DNA of 64,000 bases, from positions 124,001-188,000 of the forward strand of contig CAWGUB010000006.1 in the NCBI GenBank assembly GCA_963825575.1, written 5' to 3'. How positions within the stretch are numbered: position 1 is the stretch's first letter; the number at the start of each line of letters is the position of its first letter. Under the pieces are notes generated by a model. The model searched no databases and was not told the origin of the DNA. It saw only the letters and a list, made by a program, of their open reading frames with translations. This DNA comes from JAFDBW01 sp963825575 (GTDB lineage Bacteria; Desulfobacterota; Desulfuromonadia; Desulfuromonadales; BM103). This document shows positions 31,582 to 41,850 of the stretch, one piece after another. The translations under genes were made by a program, and so were the position numbers.

Positions 31582-34500
31582 GGGCGGCCTCCTTCTCTTC
31601 CAAAACCTTGGTTGCCCGTTCGGTCAACACCCGGCGGTATTCACGGGGGAAAACGCGAACGAAACGCGGCAGATAATCGTCCCAGTCAGCGAGGACTTCA
31701 GCCGCGCGTGGCGAACCGGTCAGTTCGTGGTGACGGTTGATGATCTCCTGTAACCACTGGGCGTCATCGTCTTCGGCGTCCATCTGTTCTAGATCGATCA
31801 TAGCCGGGTTGCAGCGGCGACGGAAGCGATTGTCCTCGTCCAGGACGTAAGCAAAGCCTCCCGACATTCCCGCTGCGAAATTGCGTCCGGTGCGGCCCAA
31901 GCAGACCATGCGACCACCGGTCATGTATTCGCAACCATGGTCACCGGTCCCTTCGACGACCGCAGTGACGCCCGAATTGCGCACGCAGAAACGCTCACCG
32001 GCTTTGCCGGCGAAGTACACCTCGCCGCCGGTGGCCCCGTAGAGCACGGTGTTGCCGACGATCGAGTTCTCATGCCAGGTAAAGGTGGCCTTGGGGTCGG
32101 GACGGATGATGATTCGTCCACCGGCCATCCCCTTGCCGACGTAGTCATTTGCCTCGCCGACCAGGCGCAGGTCGACGCCGGAGGCCAGGAAAGCCCCAAA
32201 GCTTTGTCCGGCAATACCGGTCACCTTGATGGTAATGGTTCCCTCGGCCAGCCCTTCTCGGCCGTGCCGCATGGCAATCTGGCCCGAGAGCATGGTGCCG
32301 AAGGTGCGGTTGGAGTTGCGGATCGGCATCTCGATAGAAACCTGCTCCTTACGTTCCAGTGCCGGTGCAGCGAGTTCGATCAACTGGTTGTCCAGTTGCT
32401 TGTCCAGGCCATGTTCCTGCCCCTGAACCCGCCGTGTGGCGATTTCAGTACTGACATTGGGCTTGGTCAAAATCCGTGAGAAGTCGAGACCCTGGTTCTT
32501 CCAATGCTTGATTGCATCGTCCATCTCCAGGTACTGCGTCTGGCCGATCAGTTCATCCAGGGATCGAACCCCCAGCTCGGCCATCAGCTCGCGTACTTCC
32601 TCAGCAAGGAAGGTAAAGTAGTTGACCACGTGCTCTGGCCTGCCGGTGTACTTGCCGCGCAGGGCTTCATCCTGGGTGGCCACACCGACCGGACAGGTAT
32701 TGAGGTGGCATTTGCGCATCATGATGCAGCCGACAGTCACCAGCGCAACCGTGGCAAAAGCATATTCTTCAGCGCCGAGTATGGCGGCGATGATTACATC
32801 GCGGCCAGTGCGCAGCTGACCATCGGTCTGTACGATGATGCGGCCGCGCAGGTCGTTTAGCACCAGGGTCTGCTGGGTTTCTGCCAGGCCAATCTCCCAG
32901 GGGATGCCGGCGTGCTTGATTGATGAGGTTGGTGAGGCGCCGGTGCCGCCGTCAAAGCCTGCAATAATGACTCGCTCTGCGTGACCCTTGCTGACTCCGG
33001 CTGCAACGGTGCCGACACCAACTTCGCTCACCAGTTTGACGGTGATATCGGCCTTAGGGTTACAGTTCTTCAAATCGAAGATCAACTGGGCCAGGTCTTC
33101 TATCGAGTAGATATCGTGATGCGGCGGCGGTGAGATCAAGGTCACTCCCGGGACGCTGAAGCGCAGCTCGCCGATGTATTCGCTGACCTTGTGGCCTGGC
33201 AGCTGACCACCTTCTCCAGGTTTGGCACCCTGGGCAATCTTGATCTGCAGTTCATCGGCATTGACCAGGTAATGTGGCGTGACGCCGAAACGGCCCGAAG
33301 CGACCTGTTTGATTGCGCTACGACGCAGGTCGCCGTTGGCATCCGGAGTGTAGCGTCGCGGGTCCTCGCCACCCTCGCCGGTGTTCGATTTGCCGCCGAT
33401 CCGGTTCATTGCGATCGCCAGTGTTTCATGCGCTTCGGTGGATATTGAGCCGAGGCTCATGGCACCGGTACAGAAACGCTTGACTATTGAGCTGATTGGC
33501 TCAACCTCCTCCAGAGGAATAGACTGATTCTCCCCTTTGAACTTGAACAGTCCGCGCAAGGTACAGAGCCGCTCGCTCTGATGGTCAATCTGGGCAGTGA
33601 AACGTCTGAAATCCTCGCGGCTGCCGGACCTCACTGCATGTTGCAGCAGGGCGATGACCTCGGGATTCATCAGGTGTAATTCCCCTTCACGTCGCCAGGA
33701 ATATTCAGAGCCACGATCCAACACGCGGTTGGGGTCTGGCTGCTCGGCGTAGGCCTTGTGGTGGCGCATCAGGCTCTCGGTGGCGATCTCCTGCAGTCCC
33801 GCGCCGCCGATGCGGCTGGCGGTACCGGGAAAATATTTATCGGTGAAATCCTGATCCAAACCGATGATTTCAAAGATCTGCGCACTGCAGTAGCTCTGCA
33901 GGGTGCTGATCCCCATTTTGGAGAAGACCTTAAGCAGGCCCTTGCCGACCGCTTTGATGTAGTTCTTGGTGTAGTGATAGAGGATGTCGGTCTCTTCGTC
34001 GGCCTGTTTGTTGCCATCCTGGCTTGGCAGCATCCCATGGTTGACCATGTCCTGTAAGATCTCGAAGGCAATGAAGGGGTTGACCGCCGTAGCACCATAA
34101 CCGAGCAGCAGGGCGAAGTGGTGGACTTCGCGCGCTTCACCGGTTTCAACGATGAGTGAGCATTGGCTGCGCTTGCCTGCCCGGATCAGGTGATTGTTGA
34201 TTCCGGAGAGGGCCAACAGTGCCGGAATGGGAGCTTTCTCTTTACAGACGCCGCGATCTGAAAGGATCAGCAGGGTGCGGCCGGCATCGACGGCCGCCTC
34301 GGCCTCGACAAAGAGTTCCTGCAGGCGTTGTTCCATAGACTCGGGACCTTGAGTCGCGTCAAAAAGTGTGCTCAGGGTGGTGCCACGGAAACCGTCAATG
34401 TCACTGTGTCGCAGCTGTTCAAGCACATCGTTGGTAATGATCGGATGATCGAGCTCCAGCATCTGACAGTGTTCCGGGCCGGGCATAAGAATGTTGCGCG

Positions 34501-36139
34501 CCGGTCCAAGATACTGGGTCAGACTCATGACAATCTCTTCACGCAGAGGATCAATTGGTGGGTTGGTGATCTGGGCAAAGAGCTGGTTGAAGTACCAGTA
34601 GAGGAGCTTGCTGTGTTTCGACAAGACCGCAACAGGAGTGTCGGTCCCCATTGAGCCAACCGGTTCCTGACCATTGATAGCCATCGGCGCCATGATCTCG
34701 CGCATCTCTTCAAGGGTATAGCCGAAGCTTCCCTGCTTGCGACGTCGTACGCCGTGACTGCGCACCCGCTTGGTGGCCGGAGCCGGGAGATCCTCAAGAC
34801 GGATCAGATAATCGCGCACCCATGCCCCGTACGGATGGGCCGCAGCGAGCTCCCCCTTGATTTCATGGTCTTCCTTGAACTCGCCGGTTTCGACGTCGAC
34901 CAGGATCATCTTGCCGGGTGCCAGGCGCTCCTTGCGCAAGATCTTCTCCGGTGGGATATCCAGGACTCCCGCTTCCGACGCATAGATAATTTCGTCGTCG
35001 CTGGTTATCCAGTAGCGGGCCGGACGCAGACCGTTACGGTCGAGAATTGCGACAACCTGTTTGCCGTCACAGGCCACGATGTTGGCCGGCCCATCCCATG
35101 GCTCCATCATCGTCGCATGATATTCAAAGAAGCCCTTCACGTCGGGGCGCAGGTGGGCCTTGGAGGCCCAGGCTTCGGGGACCATCATCGCCAGCGAGTG
35201 AGCCAGACTCCGACCGGTAACCACCAGCATTTCGAGGGCGTTATCGAGACAGGCGGTGTCAGAGCTGCCTTCGATGATCACCGGGTCCAGGTCGGTGATC
35301 GCATCAGCCAGGTCGAGGTGTGCGAACAGCGCGGTCCGGGCGCGCATCCGGTTAATGTTGCCGCGCAGGGTATTGATCTCGCCATTGTGGGCGATGTAGC
35401 GGAAAGGTTGGGCCAGATCCCAGGTCGGGAAGGTGTTGGTACTGTAGCGCTGGTGAACAAAGGCTATGGCGCTGACCAGCCGCTCATCGTCCAGTTCCGG
35501 GTAAAAGGTATTCAGTTGTTCGGAGAGCAGCATTCCCTTGTAAAGGATGGTGCGGCTGGAGAGCGAACAGACATAGAACATCTCATTGCCGGCAAGGTTC
35601 TCGTTGCGGATCGCATTTTCGGCGCGTTTGCGGGCCAGGTAGAGCATCAGGTCTAACCTGTCGGTCTCGACTTCGCCCTGGCCGACAAATATCTGCATGA
35701 CCCGCGGTTCAACGGAACGGGCGTTGCGGCCGATGGTGCTGCTATCAGTGTTAATCTCTCGCCAACCGAGCATGCTGCAACCGACGCGAACCAGTTCCCG
35801 ATCGAGAACCGCGATGCACGCCTCACGGCAGGCATGATCCTGGGGCAGAAACACGATGCCGGCGCCGTATTCGCCTGGCGCAGGCAACTCGAAGTCACAA
35901 ATCGTGCGGTAGTAGGCATCAGGCATCTGGATCATCAGGCCTGCACCATCACCATCTAACGGGTCAGCACCCACGGCACCGCGATGCGTCAGGTTGCAGA
36001 GGATTTCGATGCCACGTTTGACAATACTATGACTCTTGCGACCTTTGATGTTGGCGATAAAGCCGACACCGCAGTTGTCGTGTTCGTTGGCTGGATCGTA
36101 AAGGCCCTGTGCAGGCGGCCTGCCAATATGGTTTGTCAT
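31574..36139 (-). CDS. gltB: Glutamate synthase large subunit
   Basis: A 1521-residue enzyme that converts 2-oxoglutarate plus glutamine to two glutamates. Domains: short propeptide (about 22 residues) before the catalytic Cys in NCGVGF, class II amidotransferase (about 23-430), central domain, FMN-binding synthase domain (about 830-1200) with the 3Fe-4S ligands CIMMRKCHLNTC, and a C-terminal beta-helix domain (about 1260-1500). Full length and no broken motif. With gltD it is the main ammonia-assimilation route here and supplies glutamate beside the glutamyl-ligase block at 36-50 kb. Confidence 0.97.
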   Translation of the reverse strand: MTNHIGRPPAQGLYDPANEHDNCGVGFIANIKGRKSHSIVKRGIEILCNLTHRGAVGADPLDGDGAGLMIQMPDAYYRTICDFELPAPGEYGAGIVFLPQDHACREACIAVLDRELVRVGCSMLGWREINTDSSTIGRNARSVEPRVMQIFVGQGEVETDRLDLMLYLARKRAENAIRNENLAGNEMFYVCSLSSRTILYKGMLLSEQLNTFYPELDDERLVSAIAFVHQRYSTNTFPTWDLAQPFRYIAHNGEINTLRGNINRMRARTALFAHLDLADAITDLDPVIIEGSSDTACLDNALEMLVVTGRSLAHSLAMMVPEAWASKAHLRPDVKGFFEYHATMMEPWDGPANIVACDGKQVVAILDRNGLRPARYWITSDDEIIYASEAGVLDIPPEKILRKERLAPGKMILVDVETGEFKEDHEIKGELAAAHPYGAWVRDYLIRLEDLPAPATKRVRSHGVRRRKQGSFGYTLEEMREIMAPMAINGQEPVGSMGTDTPVAVLSKHSKLLYWYFNQLFAQITNPPIDPLREEIVMSLTQYLGPARNILMPGPEHCQMLELDHPIITNDVLEQLRHSDIDGFRGTTLSTLFDATQGPESMEQRLQELFVEAEAAVDAGRTLLILSDRGVCKEKAPIPALLALSGINNHLIRAGKRSQCSLIVETGEAREVHHFALLLGYGATAVNPFIAFEILQDMVNHGMLPSQDGNKQADEETDILYHYTKNYIKAVGKGLLKVFSKMGISTLQSYCSAQIFEIIGLDQDFTDKYFPGTASRIGGAGLQEIATESLMRHHKAYAEQPDPNRVLDRGSEYSWRREGELHLMNPEVIALLQHAVRSGSREDFRRFTAQIDHQSERLCTLRGLFKFKGENQSIPLEEVEPISSIVKRFCTGAMSLGSISTEAHETLAIAMNRIGGKSNTGEGGEDPRRYTPDANGDLRRSAIKQVASGRFGVTPHYLVNADELQIKIAQGAKPGEGGQLPGHKVSEYIGELRFSVPGVTLISPPPHHDIYSIEDLAQLIFDLKNCNPKADITVKLVSEVGVGTVAAGVSKGHAERVIIAGFDGGTGASPTSSIKHAGIPWEIGLAETQQTLVLNDLRGRIIVQTDGQLRTGRDVIIAAILGAEEYAFATVALVTVGCIMMRKCHLNTCPVGVATQDEALRGKYTGRPEHVVNYFTFLAEEVRELMAELGVRSLDELIGQTQYLEMDDAIKHWKNQGLDFSRILTKPNVSTEIATRRVQGQEHGLDKQLDNQLIELAAPALERKEQVSIEMPIRNSNRTFGTMLSGQIAMRHGREGLAEGTITIKVTGIAGQSFGAFLASGVDLRLVGEANDYVGKGMAGGRIIIRPDPKATFTWHENSIVGNTVLYGATGGEVYFAGKAGERFCVRNSGVTAVVEGTGDHGCEYMTGGRMVCLGRTGRNFAAGMSGGFAYVLDEDNRFRRRCNPAMIDLEQMDAEDDDAQWLQEIINRHHELTGSPRAAEVLADWDDYLPRFVRVFPREYRRVLTERATKVLEEKEAAHG

Positions 36140-36168
36140 GGTTGGTCCTTAGCTACTGAAAATAATAA

Positions 36169-36197
36169 AGTAAAGCATGGTGTGTCGTGCGGGTCAA
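36169..36197 (-). promoter_or_regulatory. Candidate promoter of gltBD
   Basis: Minus strand: TTGACC (36192-36197), 17 bases, TTTACT (36169-36174), 30 bases before the gltB ATG. The -10 match is moderate. Confidence 0.45.
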
Positions 36198-36298
36198 GCC
36201 ATGGATAGTACAGCCTTCTTGCAGGAGATGACTTGGCTGAGCCTACAGATGGGTGAGGATGCCCATACGACAAGCGTCGAGGAATTGTTCAGCAATAT

Positions 36299-38758
36299 TC
36301 ATTCAGGAGTTCCTTCGGGTTCGGTCTGGGCTTGCGGCGGTTTTGCTCCGAACAGAGGCTGTAATTTACCGTCTATGCTTTTCAAATGCAAGTCCTGTTG
36401 CGGGAAGGGGATGGTGATTCCTTCTTCGCGGAAGTACCGGTCAACGGCTTGCCCCAGTTCGCTTTTGATCTTGAGCCGCTTGCCGATATCGGCAATCCAG
36501 ACCCGCAGTTCGAAGTCGATGGAACTGTTGCCGAAGCCGGTAAAGATTGCCGAGGGCTCGGGGTCCTTGAGAATATCGGGATGTTCCTGTGCCGTCTGCA
36601 GTAGGATCTCCAAAACTTTGTCGAGAGGGCTGCCATAGGCGACGCCGACCGCCAGGACGATGCGAGAAATGTTATTCGTAAAGGTCCAGTTGGTGACTTT
36701 TTGTGAGATCAAATCCGAGTTGGGGACGATGATTTCGGAGCGGTCGAGGGTTTCAAAGACGGTCGATCGCATGCCGATCCTGGTGATAGTCCCCCACTGA
36801 TCATCGATATTAATGGTGTCTCCCACCTTGACCGGGCGTTCGAACAACAAGATCAAGCCGCTGACGAAATTGTTGACGATGTTCTGCAGACCGAAACCGA
36901 TGCCGACACCGAGAGCGCCGGCGATAATAGTGAACTTCTGCAGATCGAGGCCGGCCATACTGACAGCGACGAAAAAGCCTATGGTGAAAATGATATAATG
37001 CAGCAATCTCTTCAATGCGGCCTTAACACCGAAGTCGGTCTTGCGCGGTGTCAGGTAATGGGCGTCGGCGAGTGCCTGCAACACCCATGACAACAGGTTG
37101 GTCAGGTAGAGAACCAGCACAACTATGGCCACCATATAAACCGAAATGCTGAATTCGCCAATCGTGTATTCGTAGCTCAAAAGTGTCGTCACGGCCACGT
37201 CCACATCACTGTAGACGCCCCACACCACCAATATATAGAGGACGGCATTAACCAGGATGAAAATTCGGGCAAGGGTTTTCAGGCGCCCGGCCGTGCTGAT
37301 CCCAAGCTTCATGACGAGCTGGCGATCCCTGACCCAGTTCTGACGCAAAAACTCGGTGATGCCACCATCGGCCAGGTGGACTGCCATCCTGACCATGAAG
37401 ACAATGATGATCGTCCCGAGGACGGCATCAATCAGGTGAATCGAGAGCGTGGCGAAACCGAGCAACGCCGTAACCAGCCCAACCAGAGAGACCAGGCAGA
37501 TCAGGTAGAGCGAGACCATGTAGGGCCCGAATCGATCCGGCTCCTCGCGTCGCCTGAGGCGAATGAACAGCAGGCAGGTTGGGACGGCAACGGCACAGAG
37601 GATGACTTCGTAAAGCTGGTAAGCCGGCGTCGGCAGGCCGCTGATTTTGAGGGCTTCCGATAACAGGTAGACGATCGCCAATACTCTGATCAGTCTTCTG
37701 CGGCGCTTGTTCTCCGCCATTGCTGCCACCAGAGTGGTGCCGGCGATCGTCGCAATCGTCAGCATCAGCCAACCCCAGGCGGGGGGGATGTTTTCGTAGA
37801 GGGTGCTGGTTGCCGCCAGGGTGATGAAGATTGCCCCGGAAAACGGGTGTTTGAAAAGAAATCGCCAGTCGGCGGAAATCGGTTTGGATCTTTTCCTGCG
37901 TAGCGACAGCAGGCTTGCCAGAATGACGGTGGAGATCAACTGAAGTATGATGACCCAGCCGTGACGGTGCCAGAATCCATCGGGAAGTCTGATCGTCGAG
38001 ATGAAATTCTCACGATATTCTGCAAACAGTTCCGGGGTCAGTTGACGGTAGAAGTCGAGACTGAACAACGAATAGGCGTTGCGTCGGAAGGTTTCTTTTC
38101 GTAACTGGCTGAGTGTCTCCTCAATGAGAAGAAGTCGGTTGGCAAGAATCTCCTGTTCCGAGGAAAATTCCTCCTGCTGTTTGATCAGCTTCGCCGAGGC
38201 CTCAGCTATCCGCTGCAGAAGCTCCTCGATGCTCTGCCGGGTTTTCGTGAAGATCTCTACCGGAATTTTGACTCCGGATTTGCGCAGGGCCGTATGCCAT
38301 TCCTGCCAGAAATCTTTTTCCTTTGCCCAGGTTGTTCGAAGTTCTTCGAGGGCCTTGAAAAGCTTGGCCAGGACTTCGAGTTGCTGTTTCTGTTCCTCGT
38401 CGATCTGAGAATAGCGCACTTCGGCCGTCATCAGGCGGTTGAGTGGCCAGTTGACGGCATCCTCCCAGTTGGTGAACTGCTCTTCCATCGTCTTGAGCTT
38501 GCCGGCCAGGTCGGCCAGTTGCTGGTGGACATCCTCCAGGGAATCGGCCTGGGCTATGACTGCGTTTGCCGCAGTCAGCCGGGCGGTGACCTCGTTTGAC
38601 TGAGGGATGACTTCATTGAGACCTGGAAAGGTCGTCTCGGTTGTTGCTGGGGGCTCTTCAGCACCGGATGGGGTGCCGTTGGGAATCCAGGCCAAAAAGC
38701 ACAGGCAGACAGCGAGTCTGATTGCACAGGCGAATAGGGGGTGCTGCTGAGGACTCAT
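36299..38758 (-). CDS. Large mechanosensitive channel of the MscS superfamily (MscK-like)
   Basis: An 819-residue envelope protein that should release solutes when membrane tension rises after osmotic downshock. It has a Sec signal peptide (about 1-36), a long helical periplasmic domain (about 40-260), roughly 10 membrane helices, and a C-terminal MscS core with the pore helix region GALGVGIGFGLQNIVNN followed by the beta domain (FERPVKVGDTINID). The start ATG 38758 lies in an ATGA overlap with corA (38755-38758); the longer upstream frame is only the corA gene's other frame. It is last gene of the corA unit. MscK in E. coli also needs external K+; this is not shown here. Confidence 0.9.
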   Translation of the reverse strand: MSPQQHPLFACAIRLAVCLCFLAWIPNGTPSGAEEPPATTETTFPGLNEVIPQSNEVTARLTAANAVIAQADSLEDVHQQLADLAGKLKTMEEQFTNWEDAVNWPLNRLMTAEVRYSQIDEEQKQQLEVLAKLFKALEELRTTWAKEKDFWQEWHTALRKSGVKIPVEIFTKTRQSIEELLQRIAEASAKLIKQQEEFSSEQEILANRLLLIEETLSQLRKETFRRNAYSLFSLDFYRQLTPELFAEYRENFISTIRLPDGFWHRHGWVIILQLISTVILASLLSLRRKRSKPISADWRFLFKHPFSGAIFITLAATSTLYENIPPAWGWLMLTIATIAGTTLVAAMAENKRRRRLIRVLAIVYLLSEALKISGLPTPAYQLYEVILCAVAVPTCLLFIRLRRREEPDRFGPYMVSLYLICLVSLVGLVTALLGFATLSIHLIDAVLGTIIIVFMVRMAVHLADGGITEFLRQNWVRDRQLVMKLGISTAGRLKTLARIFILVNAVLYILVVWGVYSDVDVAVTTLLSYEYTIGEFSISVYMVAIVVLVLYLTNLLSWVLQALADAHYLTPRKTDFGVKAALKRLLHYIIFTIGFFVAVSMAGLDLQKFTIIAGALGVGIGFGLQNIVNNFVSGLILLFERPVKVGDTINIDDQWGTITRIGMRSTVFETLDRSEIIVPNSDLISQKVTNWTFTNNISRIVLAVGVAYGSPLDKVLEILLQTAQEHPDILKDPEPSAIFTGFGNSSIDFELRVWIADIGKRLKIKSELGQAVDRYFREEGITIPFPQQDLHLKSIDGKLQPLFGAKPPQAQTEPEGTPE

Positions 38759-39867
38759 AACCACTTTTTCCTCTTGAAATAGATCAGCATACCCATGATG
38801 CAGGAGATCATCACCCCCCAGATGGCAAAGTAGCCCCAACGCCACTTGAGTTCCGGGATATACTCGAAGTTCATGCCGTAGATCCCGGCGATAAAGGTCA
38901 GAGGAATGAAGATCGACGCCATGATCGTCAGCACCTTCATGATCTCGTTCATGCGGTTGCCGACGGCGGACATGTAGAGGTCCTGCAGGCCCGACACGGT
39001 ATCACGGAAAATCTCCACGGTGTCCAGGACCTGAATCGTGTGATCATAGAGGTCGCGCAGGAAAACCTGGGTGTCCTCCCTGATCAGCGGAGACTCTTCT
39101 TTGTAAAGTTCGCTGATCACTTCGCGCAGCGGCCACACCGATTTGCGCAGAATCATGAGCTGGCGTTTGTAGTGATGAATCCTGCCCAGGGTCGACTGTT
39201 CCGGGTTGTTGAGCAGGTCTTCTTCCAGCTGGGCGAGGTTGTCGCCGACTTTTTCCAGGATGTGAAAATAACTGTCGACGATCGAATCGATCAGGGCGTA
39301 TGCCAGGTAATCTGAGTCGCGCTGGCGGATTCGACCGTTGCTGCGCTGCAAACGATCGCGCACACCGTCGAACACATCGCCCTCTTTCTCCTGGAAGGTC
39401 AGGACATAGCGGGGCCCGAGAATCAGGCTGATCTGCTCTGCGTCGATGCTCTGGGTTGCATCGTCGAAAAAAAGCATCTTCAGGATGATCAGGCTGTAGC
39501 CTTCCATCTCTTCGACCTTCGGCCGGTGCTGGGTGTTGAGGATGTCCTCGAGGGCCAGAGGGTGAATACCGAACCGTTGGCCGAATCGTTCGATCAGGCT
39601 GATGTCGTGGATGCCGCTCAGGTTAATCCAGCTGACTGTGTCGGTCTCTTTGAACGCCGTGGCATCCTCTATGGTGATGTCCGTGCGGGTGTCGAGACGC
39701 TCCTGGTCGTAGTCGGTCAGGCTGATGACCGGCTTTTCTATTTTCTGCTTGCCGACATAAATCAGCGAGCCGGGCGGCAGGCCGACTTCTTTTGCCTTGA
39801 TGCCGAAGAGTTCGGTCGTGATAGGCATCTTCAAAAAGTCAAGGTTCAATAATTTTTTTTTGGCCAT
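38755..39867 (-). CDS. corA: CorA-family magnesium/cobalt transporter
   Basis: A 370-residue channel of the CorA family. A long soluble N-terminal domain is followed by two C-terminal helices; the selectivity motif YGMNFEYIPEL (GMN) is at about 330. It imports Mg2+ or related divalent cations. It overlaps the start of the mechanosensitive-channel gene by 4 bases, so the two are coupled. The start has a ribosome site CAGGAG. It follows the aspartoacylase gene by about 50 bases in the same direction. Confidence 0.93.
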   Translation of the reverse strand: MAKKKLLNLDFLKMPITTELFGIKAKEVGLPPGSLIYVGKQKIEKPVISLTDYDQERLDTRTDITIEDATAFKETDTVSWINLSGIHDISLIERFGQRFGIHPLALEDILNTQHRPKVEEMEGYSLIILKMLFFDDATQSIDAEQISLILGPRYVLTFQEKEGDVFDGVRDRLQRSNGRIRQRDSDYLAYALIDSIVDSYFHILEKVGDNLAQLEEDLLNNPEQSTLGRIHHYKRQLMILRKSVWPLREVISELYKEESPLIREDTQVFLRDLYDHTIQVLDTVEIFRDTVSGLQDLYMSAVGNRMNEIMKVLTIMASIFIPLTFIAGIYGMNFEYIPELKWRWGYFAIWGVMISCIMGMLIYFKRKKWL

Positions 39868-39916
39868 AACTCTTGAACTCCTGTGAGCCAGGTGCCTATG
39901 CCGGCACAGGTGGTCG

Positions 39917-40948
39917 TCAACGCTCCAGTCCGAAGTCTTCCTCGGTCAGCGTTGAAGCATAATCGTCGAGGGCGACCCCTGCTTCATCCGGGTCGGCCAC
40001 TTTGGCCAGGTGGACCAGGGCGTCGCCTTCGTGTACCAGCGGCAAAGTCAGCTGGCCGATAATCACGCCGGTAAAGGGTGCCTGAACCGGCTCGCTTTCA
40101 TCCCCCAGCGGGTCGTTAATGATGCCGAGAGCGTCCCCTTTGTGGACCAGGCTGCCGAGTGTCGCCTTCTTAAAAAAGACTCCACTCCTGGGAGCCCGGA
40201 CCCAGCTGGTTTTGTCAGAGACAATCGGCTCCTGGCCCTTGGCCTTCCGGCTTCTGGGCAGCATGCCGATTGCCCGCATGACGTTGATGATGCCACGGAC
40301 CCCGGAACGAATCGCCACTTCGTTGAAGTACAAGGCTTCGCCGGCCTCGTACAGAAGCACGGGAATCCCCTGTTCGGCTACCGCTTCGCGCAGAGAGCCG
40401 TCCCTGATCCCGGAGTGGATGATCATCGGTGTGCCGAAAGCATTGGCCAGGCGCAGGTTCTCTTGATCTTCCAGGTCAGTACGAATCTGCGGCAGGTTGC
40501 TGCGGTAATTTGAGCCGGTGTGGATGTCGATGCCGTGCGTGCAGCGACAGACGATCTCCTGCATGAACAGGTGCGCGATCCGGCTGGCGAGTGAGCCCTT
40601 CGGTGACCCGGGAAAGGACCGGTTCAGGTCGCGCCGGTCCGGCAGATAGCGCGAGTGCTGGATAAAGCCGTACGGGTTGACCACCGGGATCGCGAGCAAG
40701 GTGCCCTTGATCCGGTTGATGCTCCGGTTGCGCAACAGGCGCCGGATAATCTCGACGCCGTTGATTTCGTCACCATGGATTGCGGCGCTCACAAACAGGG
40801 TCGGGCCGGCCTGTTTGCCGTGGACCACGTGCACCGGCAGGCCCATTTTCGAATGCGTGTAGAGCCGGGCCATCGGCAGGTCGATGGTGGCCCGTTCTCC
40901 GGCCGCAACCACGACCCCGTTAAGTGTAAAAGAGGGCTGTTTTTTCAT
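39917..40948 (-). CDS. Succinylglutamate desuccinylase/aspartoacylase-family hydrolase
   Basis: A 343-residue zinc amidohydrolase that splits N-acyl amino acids or related amide bonds. Zinc ligand motifs are HGDE (about 58-61) and the HTG of DIHTGSN (about 141-147). A C-terminal beta barrel resembling a biotinyl/lipoyl fold (APRSGVFFKKATLG...GDALGI) is typical of the subfamily encoded beside RimK. It overlaps rimK by 4 bases. The substrate is unknown; the neighbours point to an N-acylated or gamma-linked glutamyl compound or a glutamylated protein tail. Confidence 0.88.
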   Translation of the reverse strand: MKKQPSFTLNGVVVAAGERATIDLPMARLYTHSKMGLPVHVVHGKQAGPTLFVSAAIHGDEINGVEIIRRLLRNRSINRIKGTLLAIPVVNPYGFIQHSRYLPDRRDLNRSFPGSPKGSLASRIAHLFMQEIVCRCTHGIDIHTGSNYRSNLPQIRTDLEDQENLRLANAFGTPMIIHSGIRDGSLREAVAEQGIPVLLYEAGEALYFNEVAIRSGVRGIINVMRAIGMLPRSRKAKGQEPIVSDKTSWVRAPRSGVFFKKATLGSLVHKGDALGIINDPLGDESEPVQAPFTGVIIGQLTLPLVHEGDALVHLAKVADPDEAGVALDDYASTLTEEDFGLER

Positions 40949-41850
40949 CCTTGCCCCCTGGTCTTGTTCCTTCCTGGTTTGGCCTGTTTTTCGATGAAAT
41001 CGATGATCATGCCGGCTACGTTCTTCTCCGTCGCATTCTCTATTCCTTTCAGGCCAGGAGAAGAATTGACTTCCATGATCACCGGTCCATGATTGGATCG
41101 TAGCAGGTCAACCCCGGCTACGTTCAAGCCCATAATCTTGGCTGCGCGGACCGCGGTCAAACGCTCTTCCGGAGTCAGTCTCACGATCGAAGCTTTGCCA
41201 CCGCGGTGCAGGTTGGAGCGGAACTCTCCCTCGCCGCCCTGGCGCTTCATCGCCGCAACCACCTTGTCACCGATCACTAAACAACGTATGTCAGAGCCGC
41301 CGGCTTCCTTGATGAATTCCTGGACCAGGATGTTCTGTTTCAATCCCCTGAATGCCTCGATAACGCTTTCGGAGGCCTTGTCGGTTTCGGCCAGCACCAC
41401 GCCGATTCCCTGGGTCCCTTCGAGAAGCTTGATCACCAGCGGAGCGCCTCCAGCCAGTTCAATCAGGTCATTGGTATACTTTGTCGAATGTGCGAAACCG
41501 GTAACCGGCAGGCCGATTCCTTTGCGGGCCAGTAGCTGCAGGCTACGCAGCTTGTCGCGGGAACGGCTGATCGCAACTGATTCATTGACGCTATAAACAT
41601 TCATCATCTCGAACTGGCGGACAACCGCCGTGCCATAAAAGGTGATTGAGGCACCGATTCTCGGGATGATCGCCTGAAAACCAGTCAACTCTTCCCCCTT
41701 GTAGTGGATCGTCGGGCGCTGGCTGGCAATCGTCATGTAACAGAGCAGCGGGTCGATCACGCGGACTTCATGTCCCTTAGCTTCTGCTTCCTCGATCATG
41801 CGGCTGGGCGAGTAAAGCTTGGGGTTTCTGGAAATAATGGCAATCTTCAC
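40945..41850 (-). CDS. rimK: RimK-type ATP-grasp alpha-L-glutamate ligase
   Basis: A 301-residue ATP-grasp enzyme. E. coli RimK adds glutamates to the C-terminus of ribosomal protein S6 and can make poly-alpha-glutamate. The sequence matches canonical RimK in length and along most of its course: N-terminal IAIISRNPKLYS, the phosphate-loop region LLEGTQGIGV, and the Mg2+ site VIMEVNSSPGLKGIE near the C-terminus. It overlaps both neighbours by 4 bases (RimB-type protease upstream, amidohydrolase downstream). The trio is a conserved unit in Proteobacteria. Confidence 0.94.
   Translation of the reverse strand: MKIAIISRNPKLYSPSRMIEEAEAKGHEVRVIDPLLCYMTIASQRPTIHYKGEELTGFQAIIPRIGASITFYGTAVVRQFEMMNVYSVNESVAISRSRDKLRSLQLLARKGIGLPVTGFAHSTKYTNDLIELAGGAPLVIKLLEGTQGIGVVLAETDKASESVIEAFRGLKQNILVQEFIKEAGGSDIRCLVIGDKVVAAMKRQGGEGEFRSNLHRGGKASIVRLTPEERLTAVRAAKIMGLNVAGVDLLRSNHGPVIMEVNSSPGLKGIENATEKNVAGMIIDFIEKQAKPGRNKTRGQG

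Noticed and set aside
34754..35656. Plus-strand open frame of 300 codons inside gltB
   Set aside because: Antisense to conserved gltB sequence and no independent start signal.
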